64,000 bases of DNA from Pseudomonas bubulae (GTDB lineage: Bacteria; Pseudomonadota; Gammaproteobacteria; Pseudomonadales; Pseudomonadaceae), in NCBI RefSeq assembly GCF_037023725.1, contig NZ_CP146077.1:506001-570000 (forward strand), read 5' to 3'. Every line of letters begins with the position of its first letter. The stretch's first letter is position 1. Below are positions 36,838-45,594 of this stretch, in pieces. A program made the translations under genes and the position numbers. The notes below the pieces were generated by a model, which had not been told where the DNA came from, made no database searches, and saw nothing but the letters and a program-made list of their open reading frames with translations.

Positions 36838-37722
36838 TCAGACCGACGTGTAATGCTGAGCCATGAACTCGACAAAAACACGCACTTTGGGGGCCAGAAG
36901 GCGGGCGTGCGGATAGAGGGCAAAGTAATGACGCTGGCCTGCGTTGTAGTCGGGAAGAATCTGTACCAACTGGCCGCTTTGCAAGTTCTGTTGCACCGTC
37001 GCCCGTGTGAACGCGGCAATGCCCAGACCGGCCAACGCGGCGCTGTGGAGGGAGGTAATGGTGTCGGTTTTGAAACGTCCGTTGAGCGCCACCACCACGG
37101 TATCAGCCCGCGCCGAATTCAACCGCCACTCATTGCTCCCCGTAAAACCGAGTAACTGATGGGTAGCCAGCTCGTCGACCTGGCGTGGCAAGCCTTGGCG
37201 ACTGACATAACCGGGTGCAGCCACCAGAATCAGATCGGATACGGTCAGTTTCTTGGCCACCAGCGAGGAGTCTTCCAGGGGGCCGCTGATGCGCAGTGCA
37301 AGGTCGAAGCGCTCAGCCACCAGATCAACAAAACGGTCCTCGCAGGACAGGTCTACCCGGATCTTGGGGTAGCGTTGCTGGAACCCGGGCAACCAATTGC
37401 CCAACTCCAGCGTCCCGATCACCAAAGGCACGCTGATACGCAGAGTCCCTGACGGTTCGCTGCCATCGTCGGCAACAGCCAACGCCGCTTGGTCGAGCCG
37501 CTGCAAAATGTCGAGGCAGGCCGCGTGATAGCGCTCCCCTGCCTCAGTCAGGCTCAAGTGCCGGGTTGTGCGGTTGATCAACCGCACACCGAGTTGTGCC
37601 TCCAGATGCTGTAAATGCCGGGACAATGTCGAAGACGTGGTTTCCCATTGCTCGGCTGCTGCCGAAAATCCACGATTCTCGACGATGCAGCAAAACGCCC
37701 GCATGGCCAGCAACTGATTCAT
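36838..37722 (-). CDS. LysR-family transcriptional regulator
   Basis: This 294-residue LysR regulator has an N-terminal winged helix (about 1-60, MNQLLAMRAFCCIVENRGFSAAAEQW with the helix-turn-helix) and a type II periplasmic-binding-like effector domain (about 90-290). It lies 10 bp downstream of the isochorismatase gene on the same strand, so the two are probably co-transcribed and the regulator may control the pair. Effector unknown. Confidence 0.9.
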   Translation of the reverse strand: MNQLLAMRAFCCIVENRGFSAAAEQWETTSSTLSRHLQHLEAQLGVRLINRTTRHLSLTEAGERYHAACLDILQRLDQAALAVADDGSEPSGTLRISVPLVIGTLELGNWLPGFQQRYPKIRVDLSCEDRFVDLVAERFDLALRISGPLEDSSLVAKKLTVSDLILVAAPGYVSRQGLPRQVDELATHQLLGFTGSNEWRLNSARADTVVVALNGRFKTDTITSLHSAALAGLGIAAFTRATVQQNLQSGQLVQILPDYNAGQRHYFALYPHARLLAPKVRVFVEFMAQHYTSV

Positions 37723-37732
37723 CGATTGAGCT

Positions 37733-38434
37733 TCACTTTAGAGGCAATTTAACGATCTGCGCCGTAGTCATGACGTCGCCAAAGGTGTCTTCGACTGAAG
37801 CCAGGGCTGCGCGGTGCAGGCTATTTGCATCAATGCTCGAGCCGTCTGCCCGGGTAATACTGCGGGTAGCGGAAGCATCAGATGCTACCACGACCTGGTA
37901 CCCCAGCGGCGCAGCGTCCCGAGCGCCGCCGGCCACGCAGGCATGGGTCATCAGGCCGGCAATAATTACCGTCTTGATGCCTTTTTCCTTCAGCAGGCGG
38001 TCCAGTTCAGTGCTGCCAAAAACGCTCACGGTGGTTTTTTGCAACACCGTATCACCCGCGCGAGGCAGCATCTGCGGGTGGAATTTCACACCTTCGCCGT
38101 CCAGCGCAAAAACCGCTGAGCCCGCCGGGGCGATATGCTGAATCTGATAAACCGGAATCCTGGCCTTGTCCGCGAATGCAATAAGCTCGCGAGCCTTGTT
38201 GAGTGCCTTCTGGCCGTCCGGGATCGGCAACCGGCCGGTGAAGTACTCCTGCTGAAAATCAATCACCAGTAAAGCCGTAGAGGCCGGGTCAAGACGATCA
38301 ATCGGAACAGCGCCAGACATGGCACGGATAGTGGGGTTGGGATTGACGGCAGGCTCAGCCGCGATGGCTGAAGTTGCCGCCAGACTCAGACAGGCGAGCA
38401 ATGAGGACAGTAGTTTGGGCATTGTAAAAGTCAT
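37733..38434 (-). CDS. Exported isochorismatase-like cysteine hydrolase
   Basis: This 233-residue protein is an isochorismatase-fold hydrolase with a signal peptide (about 1-27, ending AATSAIAAEP), which is unusual in this mostly cytoplasmic family. The catalytic triad is visible: Asp in LLVIDFQQEYF, Lys in VLQKTTVSVF and Cys in LMTHACVAGGARDA. The substrate may be an amide or a related small compound; it does not sit in a siderophore locus. It forms an operon with the LysR gene. The start at 38434 is preferred because the signal peptide begins there. Confidence 0.85.
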   Translation of the reverse strand: MTFTMPKLLSSLLACLSLAATSAIAAEPAVNPNPTIRAMSGAVPIDRLDPASTALLVIDFQQEYFTGRLPIPDGQKALNKARELIAFADKARIPVYQIQHIAPAGSAVFALDGEGVKFHPQMLPRAGDTVLQKTTVSVFGSTELDRLLKEKGIKTVIIAGLMTHACVAGGARDAAPLGYQVVVASDASATRSITRADGSSIDANSLHRAALASVEDTFGDVMTTAQIVKLPLK

Positions 38435-38543
38435 ATGAACCTCTGGTTTGGAATGATGCAACGGAGGGTAAAAGTCTAAAAAGACCGATACCTCGCAACA
38501 ACGCCAGGGCGCGCATATGACTTATGCGCTTTTTGCACAGATT

Positions 38544-39176
38544 TCAGTTTGTAGCGCGATGCAACGTCGCCAGAAAACCCGCCGCGCCAACAAACAGACC
38601 GGCAAAGGTGCGGTTCATCCGGCGCTGTTGTTGCGGCGTACGCAGCAGACGCAGGACCTTGGACGCCAACCCTGTGTAACCGGCCATGACGATCAGGTCG
38701 ACGCAGATCATGGTCACGCCCAACGTCAGGTATTGGGACACCAGCGGCGCTGCCGGGTTTACGAACTGCGGCAGCACCGCGAGCATGAACACCAGCGCCT
38801 TGGGGTTGCTGACGTTGACCAGAAAGCCGCGAAATACGAGAGCCAGCGGCTTGCCGATGGGACGCACGGCGGCGTCATCGCTCAGATCAGCCGGCAGGGC
38901 ACGCCACTGTTTGACGGCGAGGTAAACAAGGTAAGCCACGCCGAACCATTTGATGGCATAGAAAGCGGTAGACGAGGCTGCAAGGATGGCGCCGACACCG
39001 GCTGCGACAATGGCGATTTGCAACGCCAGGCCCAGTTGCAGGCCCAGGGCATTCCAGTAACCGCGCCAGAAACCATACTGCAGACCGCACGACATCGAAG
39101 CAATCGCGCCAGCGCCGGGGGACAGGCTGATCACCCAACAGGCAGCAAAAAAGGCCAACCACGTTTCCAACGACAT
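38544..39176 (-). CDS. LysE-family amino-acid exporter
   Basis: This 210-residue inner-membrane protein has six predicted helices and the RhtB/LysE pattern SPGAGAIASMSCGLQYGFWRG near residue 20, with a central KWFGVAYLVYLAVKQWR. The family exports amino acids or homoserine lactones; the substrate is not deducible. GAGGTG lies 4 bp before the ATG. It is probably monocistronic. Confidence 0.88.
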   Translation of the reverse strand: MSLETWLAFFAACWVISLSPGAGAIASMSCGLQYGFWRGYWNALGLQLGLALQIAIVAAGVGAILAASSTAFYAIKWFGVAYLVYLAVKQWRALPADLSDDAAVRPIGKPLALVFRGFLVNVSNPKALVFMLAVLPQFVNPAAPLVSQYLTLGVTMICVDLIVMAGYTGLASKVLRLLRTPQQQRRMNRTFAGLFVGAAGFLATLHRATN

Positions 39177-39276
39177 CGCACACCTCGGACAAGATCTGTA
39201 ACAAGTCCCTTAAGCTAATGCGTTGGTTGAAAATTGACCACAAATTTCTGAGGGTAGTTTTGACTCTGCGGGAGCG

Positions 39277-39834
39277 TTACAGGTCGCTTTCTCGCCAGCG
39301 GCGTACCGAGCGCTGGAAGAACAGACTGTTGGGGACTTGCACCATGCTGCTACCACTACCCGATTCAGCGGGTTCTATCAGCGTGGTGTAAAGCAGATTG
39401 ATGGCCACCACACGACCTTTGACGCCGGGCTTGTCCAGCGTGTCGAGCAACTCCACCACGTCGCCAATGCGAAACGGCCCCACGGTAAAGATCAACACTG
39501 CACACAGCAGATTGGAAAGCACGCTCCACATGGCGAAGAAGGCAATTGCCGCCACCGCCACAAAGCCCGACAGCGCCGTCCACAACACGGTGGCCGAAAC
39601 CCCCAGACGCTCCAGCACGACGATCACTGCGCTGCCCATGATGAACCAGCGCAAGCCGCCGCGCAGCGGCATCATCAGCTGTGGCGGGAACGGATAACGC
39701 TCGCCCAGCCGCGTCAGGAAGCGCGCCACGACACGTTGGGAGAAGTAACCCGCCAACAGAATCAGCAAAATCTGCACACCGATCCACAGCGGTGCGATCA
39801 GTTCGGCGGGCACTGGCAAGTGCAGGGCTTCCAT
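39277..39834 (-). CDS. Small MscS-type mechanosensitive channel
   Basis: This 185-residue channel has three to four membrane helices, a pore-lining TM3-like segment (TALSGFVAVAAIAFFAMWSVLSN) and the beta domain (VGPFRIGDVVELLD). It stops soon after VQVPNSLFFQRSVRRW, so it lacks the C-terminal alpha/beta vestibule of E. coli MscS (286 residues). The shortened form is common in this family. The ATG overlaps the ABC-F stop (TGATG), so it is translated with that gene; a functional link is not evident. Confidence 0.85.
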   Translation of the reverse strand: MEALHLPVPAELIAPLWIGVQILLILLAGYFSQRVVARFLTRLGERYPFPPQLMMPLRGGLRWFIMGSAVIVVLERLGVSATVLWTALSGFVAVAAIAFFAMWSVLSNLLCAVLIFTVGPFRIGDVVELLDTLDKPGVKGRVVAINLLYTTLIEPAESGSGSSMVQVPNSLFFQRSVRRWRESDL

Positions 39835-41744
39835 CAGGACAGGGCTTCCAGTTCTGCTTGCATGGACTCAAGCAATTCCAGCGCTTCCATCCACCGCTCT
39901 TCCAGCTGGCTTTCGAGCACTTTGAGCTTGGCCTGTTCCGCCAGCAGATCACGCAATTCATCTTTGCGCGCAGCTTCGTAAACGGCACTGTCGCCCAGGC
40001 TGGTTTCGATTTTCGCCAGCTTTTCGTTGACCTTGCCCAGCTCGCTCTCAAGCTTGTCAGCTTCGCGTTTATGCGGTGCCAGCTGCTGACGCAACGCTGC
40101 AGCGGCCTGACGTTGAGCCTTTTTATCGGTCTTGTCAGGGTTGACCAGCGTGGTGCTGACCGGCGCATTGCGCAAACGGTAGTCGGCCAGCCAGCGCGCG
40201 TAGTCTTCGAGGTCGCCGTCAAATTCCTGAACCTTGCCATCGGCAACCAGCAGGAACTCATCCGTAGTGCTCTTGAGCAGATGGCGATCGTGGGACACCA
40301 CCAGCACCGCGCCGCTGAACTCTTGCAGAGCCATGGTCAGCGCCAGACGCATTTCCAGATCGAGGTGGTTGGTCGGTTCGTCGAGCAGCAACAGATTCGG
40401 GCGGCCCCAGGCTATCAATGCCAGCGCCAGGCGGGCTTTTTCGCCACCGGAGAAGTTCAGTACCGGCTCGTCGATCCGCGCACCCCGGAAGTCGAAACCA
40501 CCGAGGAAGTCGCGCAGGGTCTGTTCGCGCTCGGTCGGCGCCAGACGCTGCATATGCAGCAACGGGCTGGCCTTGGAATCCAGTGAGTCGAGCTGATGTT
40601 GGGCAAAATAGCCAACCACCAGATTCTCGCCACGGGCCAACCGACCCGACAGTGGCTCCAACTCGCCTGCGAGGTTTTTGATCAGGGTCGACTTACCCGC
40701 GCCGTTTGGCCCGAGCAAGCCAATACGGGCGCCCGGAACCAGTTGCAGCTTGACCTTCTCGAGGATGGTTTTGTCGCCATAACCCAGGCGCGCATCGGAC
40801 AAGTCGAGCAACGGGCTGGAGAGCTTGACCGCTTCGCGGAACACGAAGTCGAACGGCGAATCCACATGGGCCGCGCTCAGCTCTTCCATACGCTCAAGGG
40901 CCTTGATCCGGCTCTGCGCCTGACGGGCCTTGGTGGCCTGGGCCTTGAAGCGGGCGATATAGCTTTCCATATGCGCACGTTGCGCCTGTTGCTTTTCGTA
41001 GGCCTGTTGCTGCTGGGCCAGACGTTCGGCACGGGCACGCTCAAATGCGCTGTAACCACCGCGATAGAGGGTGATTTTGCGCTGATCGACGTGGGCAATG
41101 TTGTCGACCACGGCATCCAGGAAGTCCCGATCGTGAGAGATCAGCAGCAAGGTGCCAGGGTAATTCTTGAGGAAGTCTTCAAGCCAGAGAATGGCGTCGA
41201 GATCCAGGTGGTTGGTCGGTTCATCGAGCAACAAAAGATCCGACGGGCACATCAGGGCCTGAGCCAGGTTCAGGCGCATCCGCCAGCCACCGGAAAAATC
41301 GGCAACCGGGCGATCCATCTGTTCGTTGGTAAAGCCCAGTCCGGCGAGCATTTTGCGCGCCCGTGCATCGGCGGTGTAGCCGTCGGCGCTGTCCAGCTCG
41401 GAGTGCAGGCGCGCTTGCGCAGCACCGTCCTCGTCAGCTTCGGCCCTGGCCAGATCGGCCTGCACCTGGCGCAATCGCTGGTCGCCATCGAGCACATAGT
41501 CGATCGCAATGCGGTCGAGGGTGTCGATTTCCTGGCGCATATGGGCGATCCGCCAGTCGGCCGGGAGCAGACAATCCCCGGAATCAGGCGTCAACTCACC
41601 CAGCAGCAAGGCGAACAAAGTGGATTTACCGGCGCCATTGGCGCCGACCAGACCGGCTTTGTGGCCGGCGTGCAGGGTCAGCTCGGCGTCTTCTAGCAGA
41701 CGTTGCGGGCCACGCTGTAAAGTCAGGTTCTGAAGTCGGATCAT
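39834..41744 (-). CDS. ABC-F family ATPase (YheS-like)
   Basis: This 636-residue cytoplasmic ABC-F protein has two ATPase domains and no membrane region. The first has GANGAGKST, the signature FSGGWRMRL and LLLLDEPTNHLDLD; the second GPNGAGKST, FSGGEKARL and LLLLDEPTNHLDLE. Between them is the P-site tRNA interaction motif region (about 245-300, Arg/Gln/Ala-rich). A C-terminal coiled coil (about 540-636) follows. ABC-F proteins act at the ribosomal E-site and rescue stalled translation. ATG 41744 begins the usual MIRLQNLTLQRG. Confidence 0.93.
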   Translation of the reverse strand: MIRLQNLTLQRGPQRLLEDAELTLHAGHKAGLVGANGAGKSTLFALLLGELTPDSGDCLLPADWRIAHMRQEIDTLDRIAIDYVLDGDQRLRQVQADLARAEADEDGAAQARLHSELDSADGYTADARARKMLAGLGFTNEQMDRPVADFSGGWRMRLNLAQALMCPSDLLLLDEPTNHLDLDAILWLEDFLKNYPGTLLLISHDRDFLDAVVDNIAHVDQRKITLYRGGYSAFERARAERLAQQQQAYEKQQAQRAHMESYIARFKAQATKARQAQSRIKALERMEELSAAHVDSPFDFVFREAVKLSSPLLDLSDARLGYGDKTILEKVKLQLVPGARIGLLGPNGAGKSTLIKNLAGELEPLSGRLARGENLVVGYFAQHQLDSLDSKASPLLHMQRLAPTEREQTLRDFLGGFDFRGARIDEPVLNFSGGEKARLALALIAWGRPNLLLLDEPTNHLDLEMRLALTMALQEFSGAVLVVSHDRHLLKSTTDEFLLVADGKVQEFDGDLEDYARWLADYRLRNAPVSTTLVNPDKTDKKAQRQAAAALRQQLAPHKREADKLESELGKVNEKLAKIETSLGDSAVYEAARKDELRDLLAEQAKLKVLESQLEERWMEALELLESMQAELEALS

Positions 41745-41794
41745 AATGGCGGCGGAGTCTACCAGCTTCCCTCTCAACTGGCGCGAATTGCACT

Positions 41795-42259
41795 ATGCAG
41801 ACTGACCTGTGGAATTACTGTTTGAACCTCTATGCCCGACCTGGGGTGGAGCAGGCCTTCCTGCAATTGCAGGACCAGGGTGTGGATGTGTGTGTGCTGC
41901 TGTGTGCAGCCTGGCTTGAGGAGCGCGGCGTGGCCTTCGACAAGGCGCGCCTTGGGCAACTGAATGCCTGTGCCGGACCCTGGCAGCACGAAGTGGTTCA
42001 GCCGTTGCGACAACTGCGAACACGCTGGCGCGAAGCAGCCGCGCACGACGATGCACTGGCGACGCTGCGCGTGCAGGTCAAGGCATTGGAGCTGGAGGCC
42101 GAACGGATGTTGTTGCGGCGCCTGGAATCCGTGACTCAGGGCTGGTCGAAAACGCAATCGCAGGATACCTGCGCCTGGCTGCAGAAGATGGCGGTCGATG
42201 CCGGTCACCCTGATTGCGACGCGCTGCATACGCTGCGCGTCGCAATCAATCGCGCTTAA
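41795..42259 (+). CDS. TIGR02444 family protein
   Basis: This 154-residue helical cytoplasmic protein starts MQTDLWNYCLNLYARPGVEQ and carries the LLCAAWLEERGV motif. It is an orthologue of the conserved TIGR02444 proteins of pseudomonads, of unknown function. It is divergent from the ABC-F gene by 50 bp and convergent with algP, overlapping it by 4 bp at the stop codons. Confidence 0.85.
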   Translation: MQTDLWNYCLNLYARPGVEQAFLQLQDQGVDVCVLLCAAWLEERGVAFDKARLGQLNACAGPWQHEVVQPLRQLRTRWREAAAHDDALATLRVQVKALELEAERMLLRRLESVTQGWSKTQSQDTCAWLQKMAVDAGHPDCDALHTLRVAINRA

Positions 42260-43212
42260 GAAGCGCTGGCTGGGGTCGTAGCCGAGTTTGTAGCGGTTAC
42301 CGGAGTTGACGCCGGGGTTGTAGCGGGTGCCGCGGCGGCGGACGTCACGGCGGGCTTGGCCGGAGCCGTGGCCGGTTTGGCAGCTGCTGGCCTTCTTGCG
42401 GCAGGCTTGGCTGCTGCAGGTTTAGCCGCTGCGGGTTTTGCCGCAGGCTTGGCCGCTGCAGGTTTGGCCGTTGCGGGTTTTGCCGCAGGCTTGGCCGTTG
42501 CGGGCTTGGCCGCTGCGGTTTTAGCGGCAGGTTTGGCCGCTGCAGGTTTAGCAGCAGGTTTGGCCGCCGCTTTTACCGGGGCTTTTGCTGGTACTGGTTT
42601 GGCTGCTGCGGGTTTGGCGGTCGGTTTTGCCGCAGCCGTTTTGGACACTGCCGGCTTGGCCGCTACGGTTTTTGCAGCAACTGGCTTGGTCGCAGGCTTA
42701 GCCGCCGCTACTTTGCCGGCAGGCTTGGCGGCTGCTTTGGCCGGAGCTTTGGCCGGAGCCTTGGCAACCCCTTTGGCAGCCGGTTTTTTCGCTGCCGCTG
42801 CAGGCTTGGCATCGCGACTCGACAAAGCCTTGCCAACAGCCTCTTTGACTCGACCGATACCTTGGGCCAACTTCAGGCTTTCTTGAGCATCACGTTTGAG
42901 TTGCAGAATATAAGTGCGCGTTTCGCTTTGACGGTCTTTGAGTGAGTCGAGCAGTTGCTCGAGCTCTTTGACCCCAGACTTGGCCTTGGCCTGAGCCTTG
43001 GATTTTCCGGCGTTGGCGGCGTCTTGCAGTTTTGCACGTGACTTGTGCAGTTTTTCCTGCGCTTTACCGCGCTGCTTTTCAAGCTTGGCGAGCAGTTTCT
43101 CAGCATCAGCCAACGCTTGGGAGCAAGCGTTTTCCAAATGCTCAAGCAGACTGCCTGAGAGCTGTTGGAGCAAGTGCAACGGCGTATTTACGGGCTTCTT
43201 ATTGGCCGACAT
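42256..43212 (-). CDS. algP: Histone H1-like regulator AlgP (AlgR3)
   Basis: This 318-residue protein has an N-terminal coiled-coil domain (about 1-140, LLEHLENACSQALADAEKLLAKLE) and a C-terminal tail of about 175 residues built from KPAA-type repeats (Lys-Pro-Ala-Ala variants) resembling histone H1. In P. aeruginosa the tail binds DNA and the protein affects alginate gene expression. The repeat coding is highly redundant and prone to length changes. The long Gly/Ala frame on the other strand is a shadow of it. It lies upstream of FKBP and algQ, the usual order. Confidence 0.92.
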   Translation of the reverse strand: MSANKKPVNTPLHLLQQLSGSLLEHLENACSQALADAEKLLAKLEKQRGKAQEKLHKSRAKLQDAANAGKSKAQAKAKSGVKELEQLLDSLKDRQSETRTYILQLKRDAQESLKLAQGIGRVKEAVGKALSSRDAKPAAAAKKPAAKGVAKAPAKAPAKAAAKPAGKVAAAKPATKPVAAKTVAAKPAVSKTAAAKPTAKPAAAKPVPAKAPVKAAAKPAAKPAAAKPAAKTAAAKPATAKPAAKPATAKPAAAKPAAKPAAAKPAAAKPAARRPAAAKPATAPAKPAVTSAAAAPATTPASTPVTATNSATTPASAS

Positions 43213-43460
43213 GGTTTACCTCCTGGCTGAAGTGAGTGCGGCTCATACTAGACCTCTGCAACTACCGCCGCTAGGGCATGTTGACACTAAGGATAGCTGC
43301 ACGTTGCATGACGTCGAAAAACTTGTGCTGGATCAATCTTTAACGGCCAAGCCAGCTAAATTCAAAGAGTGCCCAAACGTCTTTTAGCCCCTTCGAATTA
43401 AAACATCGGTGCCGCTCGGGCGCTGGCATAATCGCTCGCACATCACGCCGGAGAACCCCC

Positions 43461-44126
43461 ATGCCGCGTTACATGTTTTGGATGTTGTTGTGCCTTGCGC
43501 CTGTGGCTGACGCAGCCCCCTCTCCCTCCCCCGACGACGCCCGCGATCTGGCCTACAGCATGGGCGCCAGCCTGGGCGAACGCTTGCGCCAGGAAGTCCC
43601 CGAGCTTCAAATCCAGGCACTGATCGAGGGCCTGCACACCGCCTACCAAGGCAAACCGCTGGCCCTGACAGATGAGCGCATCGGCCAGATTCTGGCGCAG
43701 CATCAGGCTCAAACAGATCCCGGGCAGGCCTCGTCAGGCATCAACGCCGCCCTGAGCGCTGAAGAAGTTTTTTTGCTGGTCGAAAAACAGCAACCCCAGG
43801 CTCGCGAGCTGGCCGACGGCATCATCCTGACCGAACTAAAACCCGGCAAAGGCGCCAAGCCCGGCCCACAGGATTCGGTGTATGTGAGCTATGTGGGCCT
43901 ACTGCCCGATGGCACCGTGTTCGACCACAGCACCCAACCACAATGGTTTCGCCTGGGCAGCGTTATCGCCGGCTGGCGCAGTGCATTGGTACAGATGCCG
44001 GTGGGTGCGAAATGGCGGCTGGCGATACCTTCAAGCCAAGCTTACGGCACCCAGGGGGCCGGGGATCTGATTGCCCCCAATACACCACTGGTGTTTGAAA
44101 TCGAACTGTTCGCTACCCGAAAGTAA
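43461..44126 (+). CDS. FKBP-type peptidyl-prolyl isomerase
   Basis: This 221-residue exported isomerase has a signal peptide (about 1-18, PVADAAP), an N-terminal helical FKBP_N domain (about 25-115, YSMGASLGERLRQEV) and a C-terminal FKBP domain (about 120-220): YVSYVGLLPDGTVFDHS and PVGAKWRLAIPSSQAYG are diagnostic. It resembles FklB/Mip and should act in the periplasm. It shares a two-way terminator with rsd, with which it converges. Confidence 0.9.
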   Translation: MPRYMFWMLLCLAPVADAAPSPSPDDARDLAYSMGASLGERLRQEVPELQIQALIEGLHTAYQGKPLALTDERIGQILAQHQAQTDPGQASSGINAALSAEEVFLLVEKQQPQARELADGIILTELKPGKGAKPGPQDSVYVSYVGLLPDGTVFDHSTQPQWFRLGSVIAGWRSALVQMPVGAKWRLAIPSSQAYGTQGAGDLIAPNTPLVFEIELFATRK

Positions 44127-44139
44127 CCGTCCCGGAAAT

Positions 44140-44171
44140 AAAAAACGGCGCGCCATTGCGCACCGTTTTTT
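44140..44171. terminator. Two-way terminator between the FKBP gene and rsd
   Basis: A stem CGG-GCG / CGC-CCG with one mismatch is flanked by A6 and T6, so it ends transcription from either side. It lies 13 bp after the FKBP stop and 14 bp after the rsd stop. Confidence 0.85.
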
Positions 44172-44185
44172 AAATGAATTGTTGC

Positions 44186-44656
44186 TTAAGCCTGAGCGGC
44201 TTCTTTCTGCTTGTGCGCGCTGTGCAGCACTTCGATCAAGCAGTCTTCAAGCTCAAAACGCTCATCAAGCAGAGCGCCCAAAACCTTGATCTCTTCTGCC
44301 AGCTTGTCACAGTCAGGGCGATGGGCCTTACCATCACAATGATCGTTGAAAGCCAGGGCGGCCTCCGTAATCACGTTGATACGCGGGTAGATGGTCTCTG
44401 CCAGGGCAAGCCCGCGCTCGTCATTGAAGGCCTTGGCCTCCTGATTGAGCTGCTCGTAAATCTCGAAATGGCCTGCGGACACATAGTCGACCAGCAGCTG
44501 GCAAAACTCTTTTTGAGGCCCGCGTTTGGGATTGTTTTGCTGCTCCAGCAGAGCCGCATAAGCCTTCACAAGTTTACGGCGCTCAAGCAACCAGCGGTCT
44601 ACCAGTTGGTGGACGCCGTTGAATCGTTCCTGAGCACTCTCGCATCTTTCGAGCAT
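44186..44656 (-). CDS. rsd: Anti-sigma-70 factor Rsd/AlgQ
   Basis: This 156-residue helical protein binds sigma-70 and, in P. aeruginosa as AlgQ, regulates alginate and siderophore genes. It starts [22 protein letters not shown]; the [19 protein letters not shown] and [17 protein letters not shown] blocks are family-typical. The ATG at 44656 is chosen because the longer frame has no similarity before it. It is convergent with the FKBP gene. Confidence 0.93.
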   Translation of the reverse strand: MLERCESAQERFNGVHQLVDRWLLERRKLVKAYAALLEQQNNPKRGPQKEFCQLLVDYVSAGHFEIYEQLNQEAKAFNDERGLALAETIYPRINVITEAALAFNDHCDGKAHRPDCDKLAEEIKVLGALLDERFELEDCLIEVLHSAHKQKEAAQA

Positions 44657-44846
44657 GATGATCTCTCTTCCCTTGTGGGCCCATGCCACCCGACATCAGC
44701 CAGGCCTGTGTGAACCAAAACCTGCACGATTGCACGGGCATTGGGCGGCATAACTCCGTGATACGTGCGGGCCAGATTATGCCCGCTTGCCAACTGCTTC
44801 AAGGTACCCACGAGAGAAAATTCATACAAGTGTTTAATCCCAAGTG

Positions 44847-45374
44847 CTACTTCACGTCGCAGTCACGGGGTAATTTGTCCCTGGCAATCGAGCGACTGAT
44901 CTGAAAGATGGCAAGAACAAGCAGCCCGATAAAGGCCAGCAAGCTCAACTCGGGAATGCTCAAGTCAAAGATGGTCCAGTGAATATGTGTGCAGTCCTCA
45001 CTGCCACGATAAATCATCGAAATGATTTCACTCGGCGACATGTCGCGCCAGATGCACGCCAGCTCTGGCTGACAGAGCATCAGTTGATCTGGCGCCAGCT
45101 CTTGCAGCCATACCTGCCTCAAGGCACTCGCCGCGCCACCCAGCGCGAACAACATGGAGGCAAGGGAGTAACACAACATGCCAAAACCTTTGGGGCCATG
45201 GGCAAAAGCCACCAGGTTGACGAGGCAGAAATCCAGCAAGAAAAAACGCTGAACCTGACATAGCGAACAAGGCTTGAGCCCGGGCCCGTACTCGAGATAA
45301 AAAGTGCCGCCCATTACCAAGGCGCCTACTACAAAGGCTAAAAAGAAAATAAAACGTGAAGCTGCCAAGAACAT
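44847..45374 (-). CDS. dsbB: Disulfide bond formation protein DsbB
   Basis: This 175-residue protein has four membrane helices; it re-oxidises DsbA and passes electrons to ubiquinone. The first cysteine pair is in the PCSLCQ motif (Cys36 and Cys39) and the second periplasmic loop has Cys103, Cys110 and Cys131-like residues (LMLCQPELACIW, SEDCTHIHW). The loop therefore has one more cysteine than E. coli DsbB. It follows the alg/hem order of the genus. No dsbA is nearby. Confidence 0.92.
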   Translation of the reverse strand: MFLAASRFIFFLAFVVGALVMGGTFYLEYGPGLKPCSLCQVQRFFLLDFCLVNLVAFAHGPKGFGMLCYSLASMLFALGGAASALRQVWLQELAPDQLMLCQPELACIWRDMSPSEIISMIYRGSEDCTHIHWTIFDLSIPELSLLAFIGLLVLAIFQISRSIARDKLPRDCDVK

Positions 45375-45594
45375 GGCTTTTCCATGACAAAAGAGACAGT
45401 TGGTTACGGTAGATGAAAGCCATTAGCCCTTTCAAGGTGACCCTAAGCGGATAGTTCTCGAAGAAACCAAGGAAACCCCAACAGAAACACTAAGCCTTTA
45501 GAACAAATCATGTAGGAAAAGGCAGATTGCCCCTCGCTCGCTCAATACTGCAGGCAGCCCCACGTGTGCCGAAACACACGCCAGGCTGGCCTCT

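Noticed and set aside
42356..42886. Ala/Gly-rich hydrophobic frame opposite algP
   Set aside because: It is the reverse complement of the KPAA repeats; looks like a membrane or silk-like protein only because of that.
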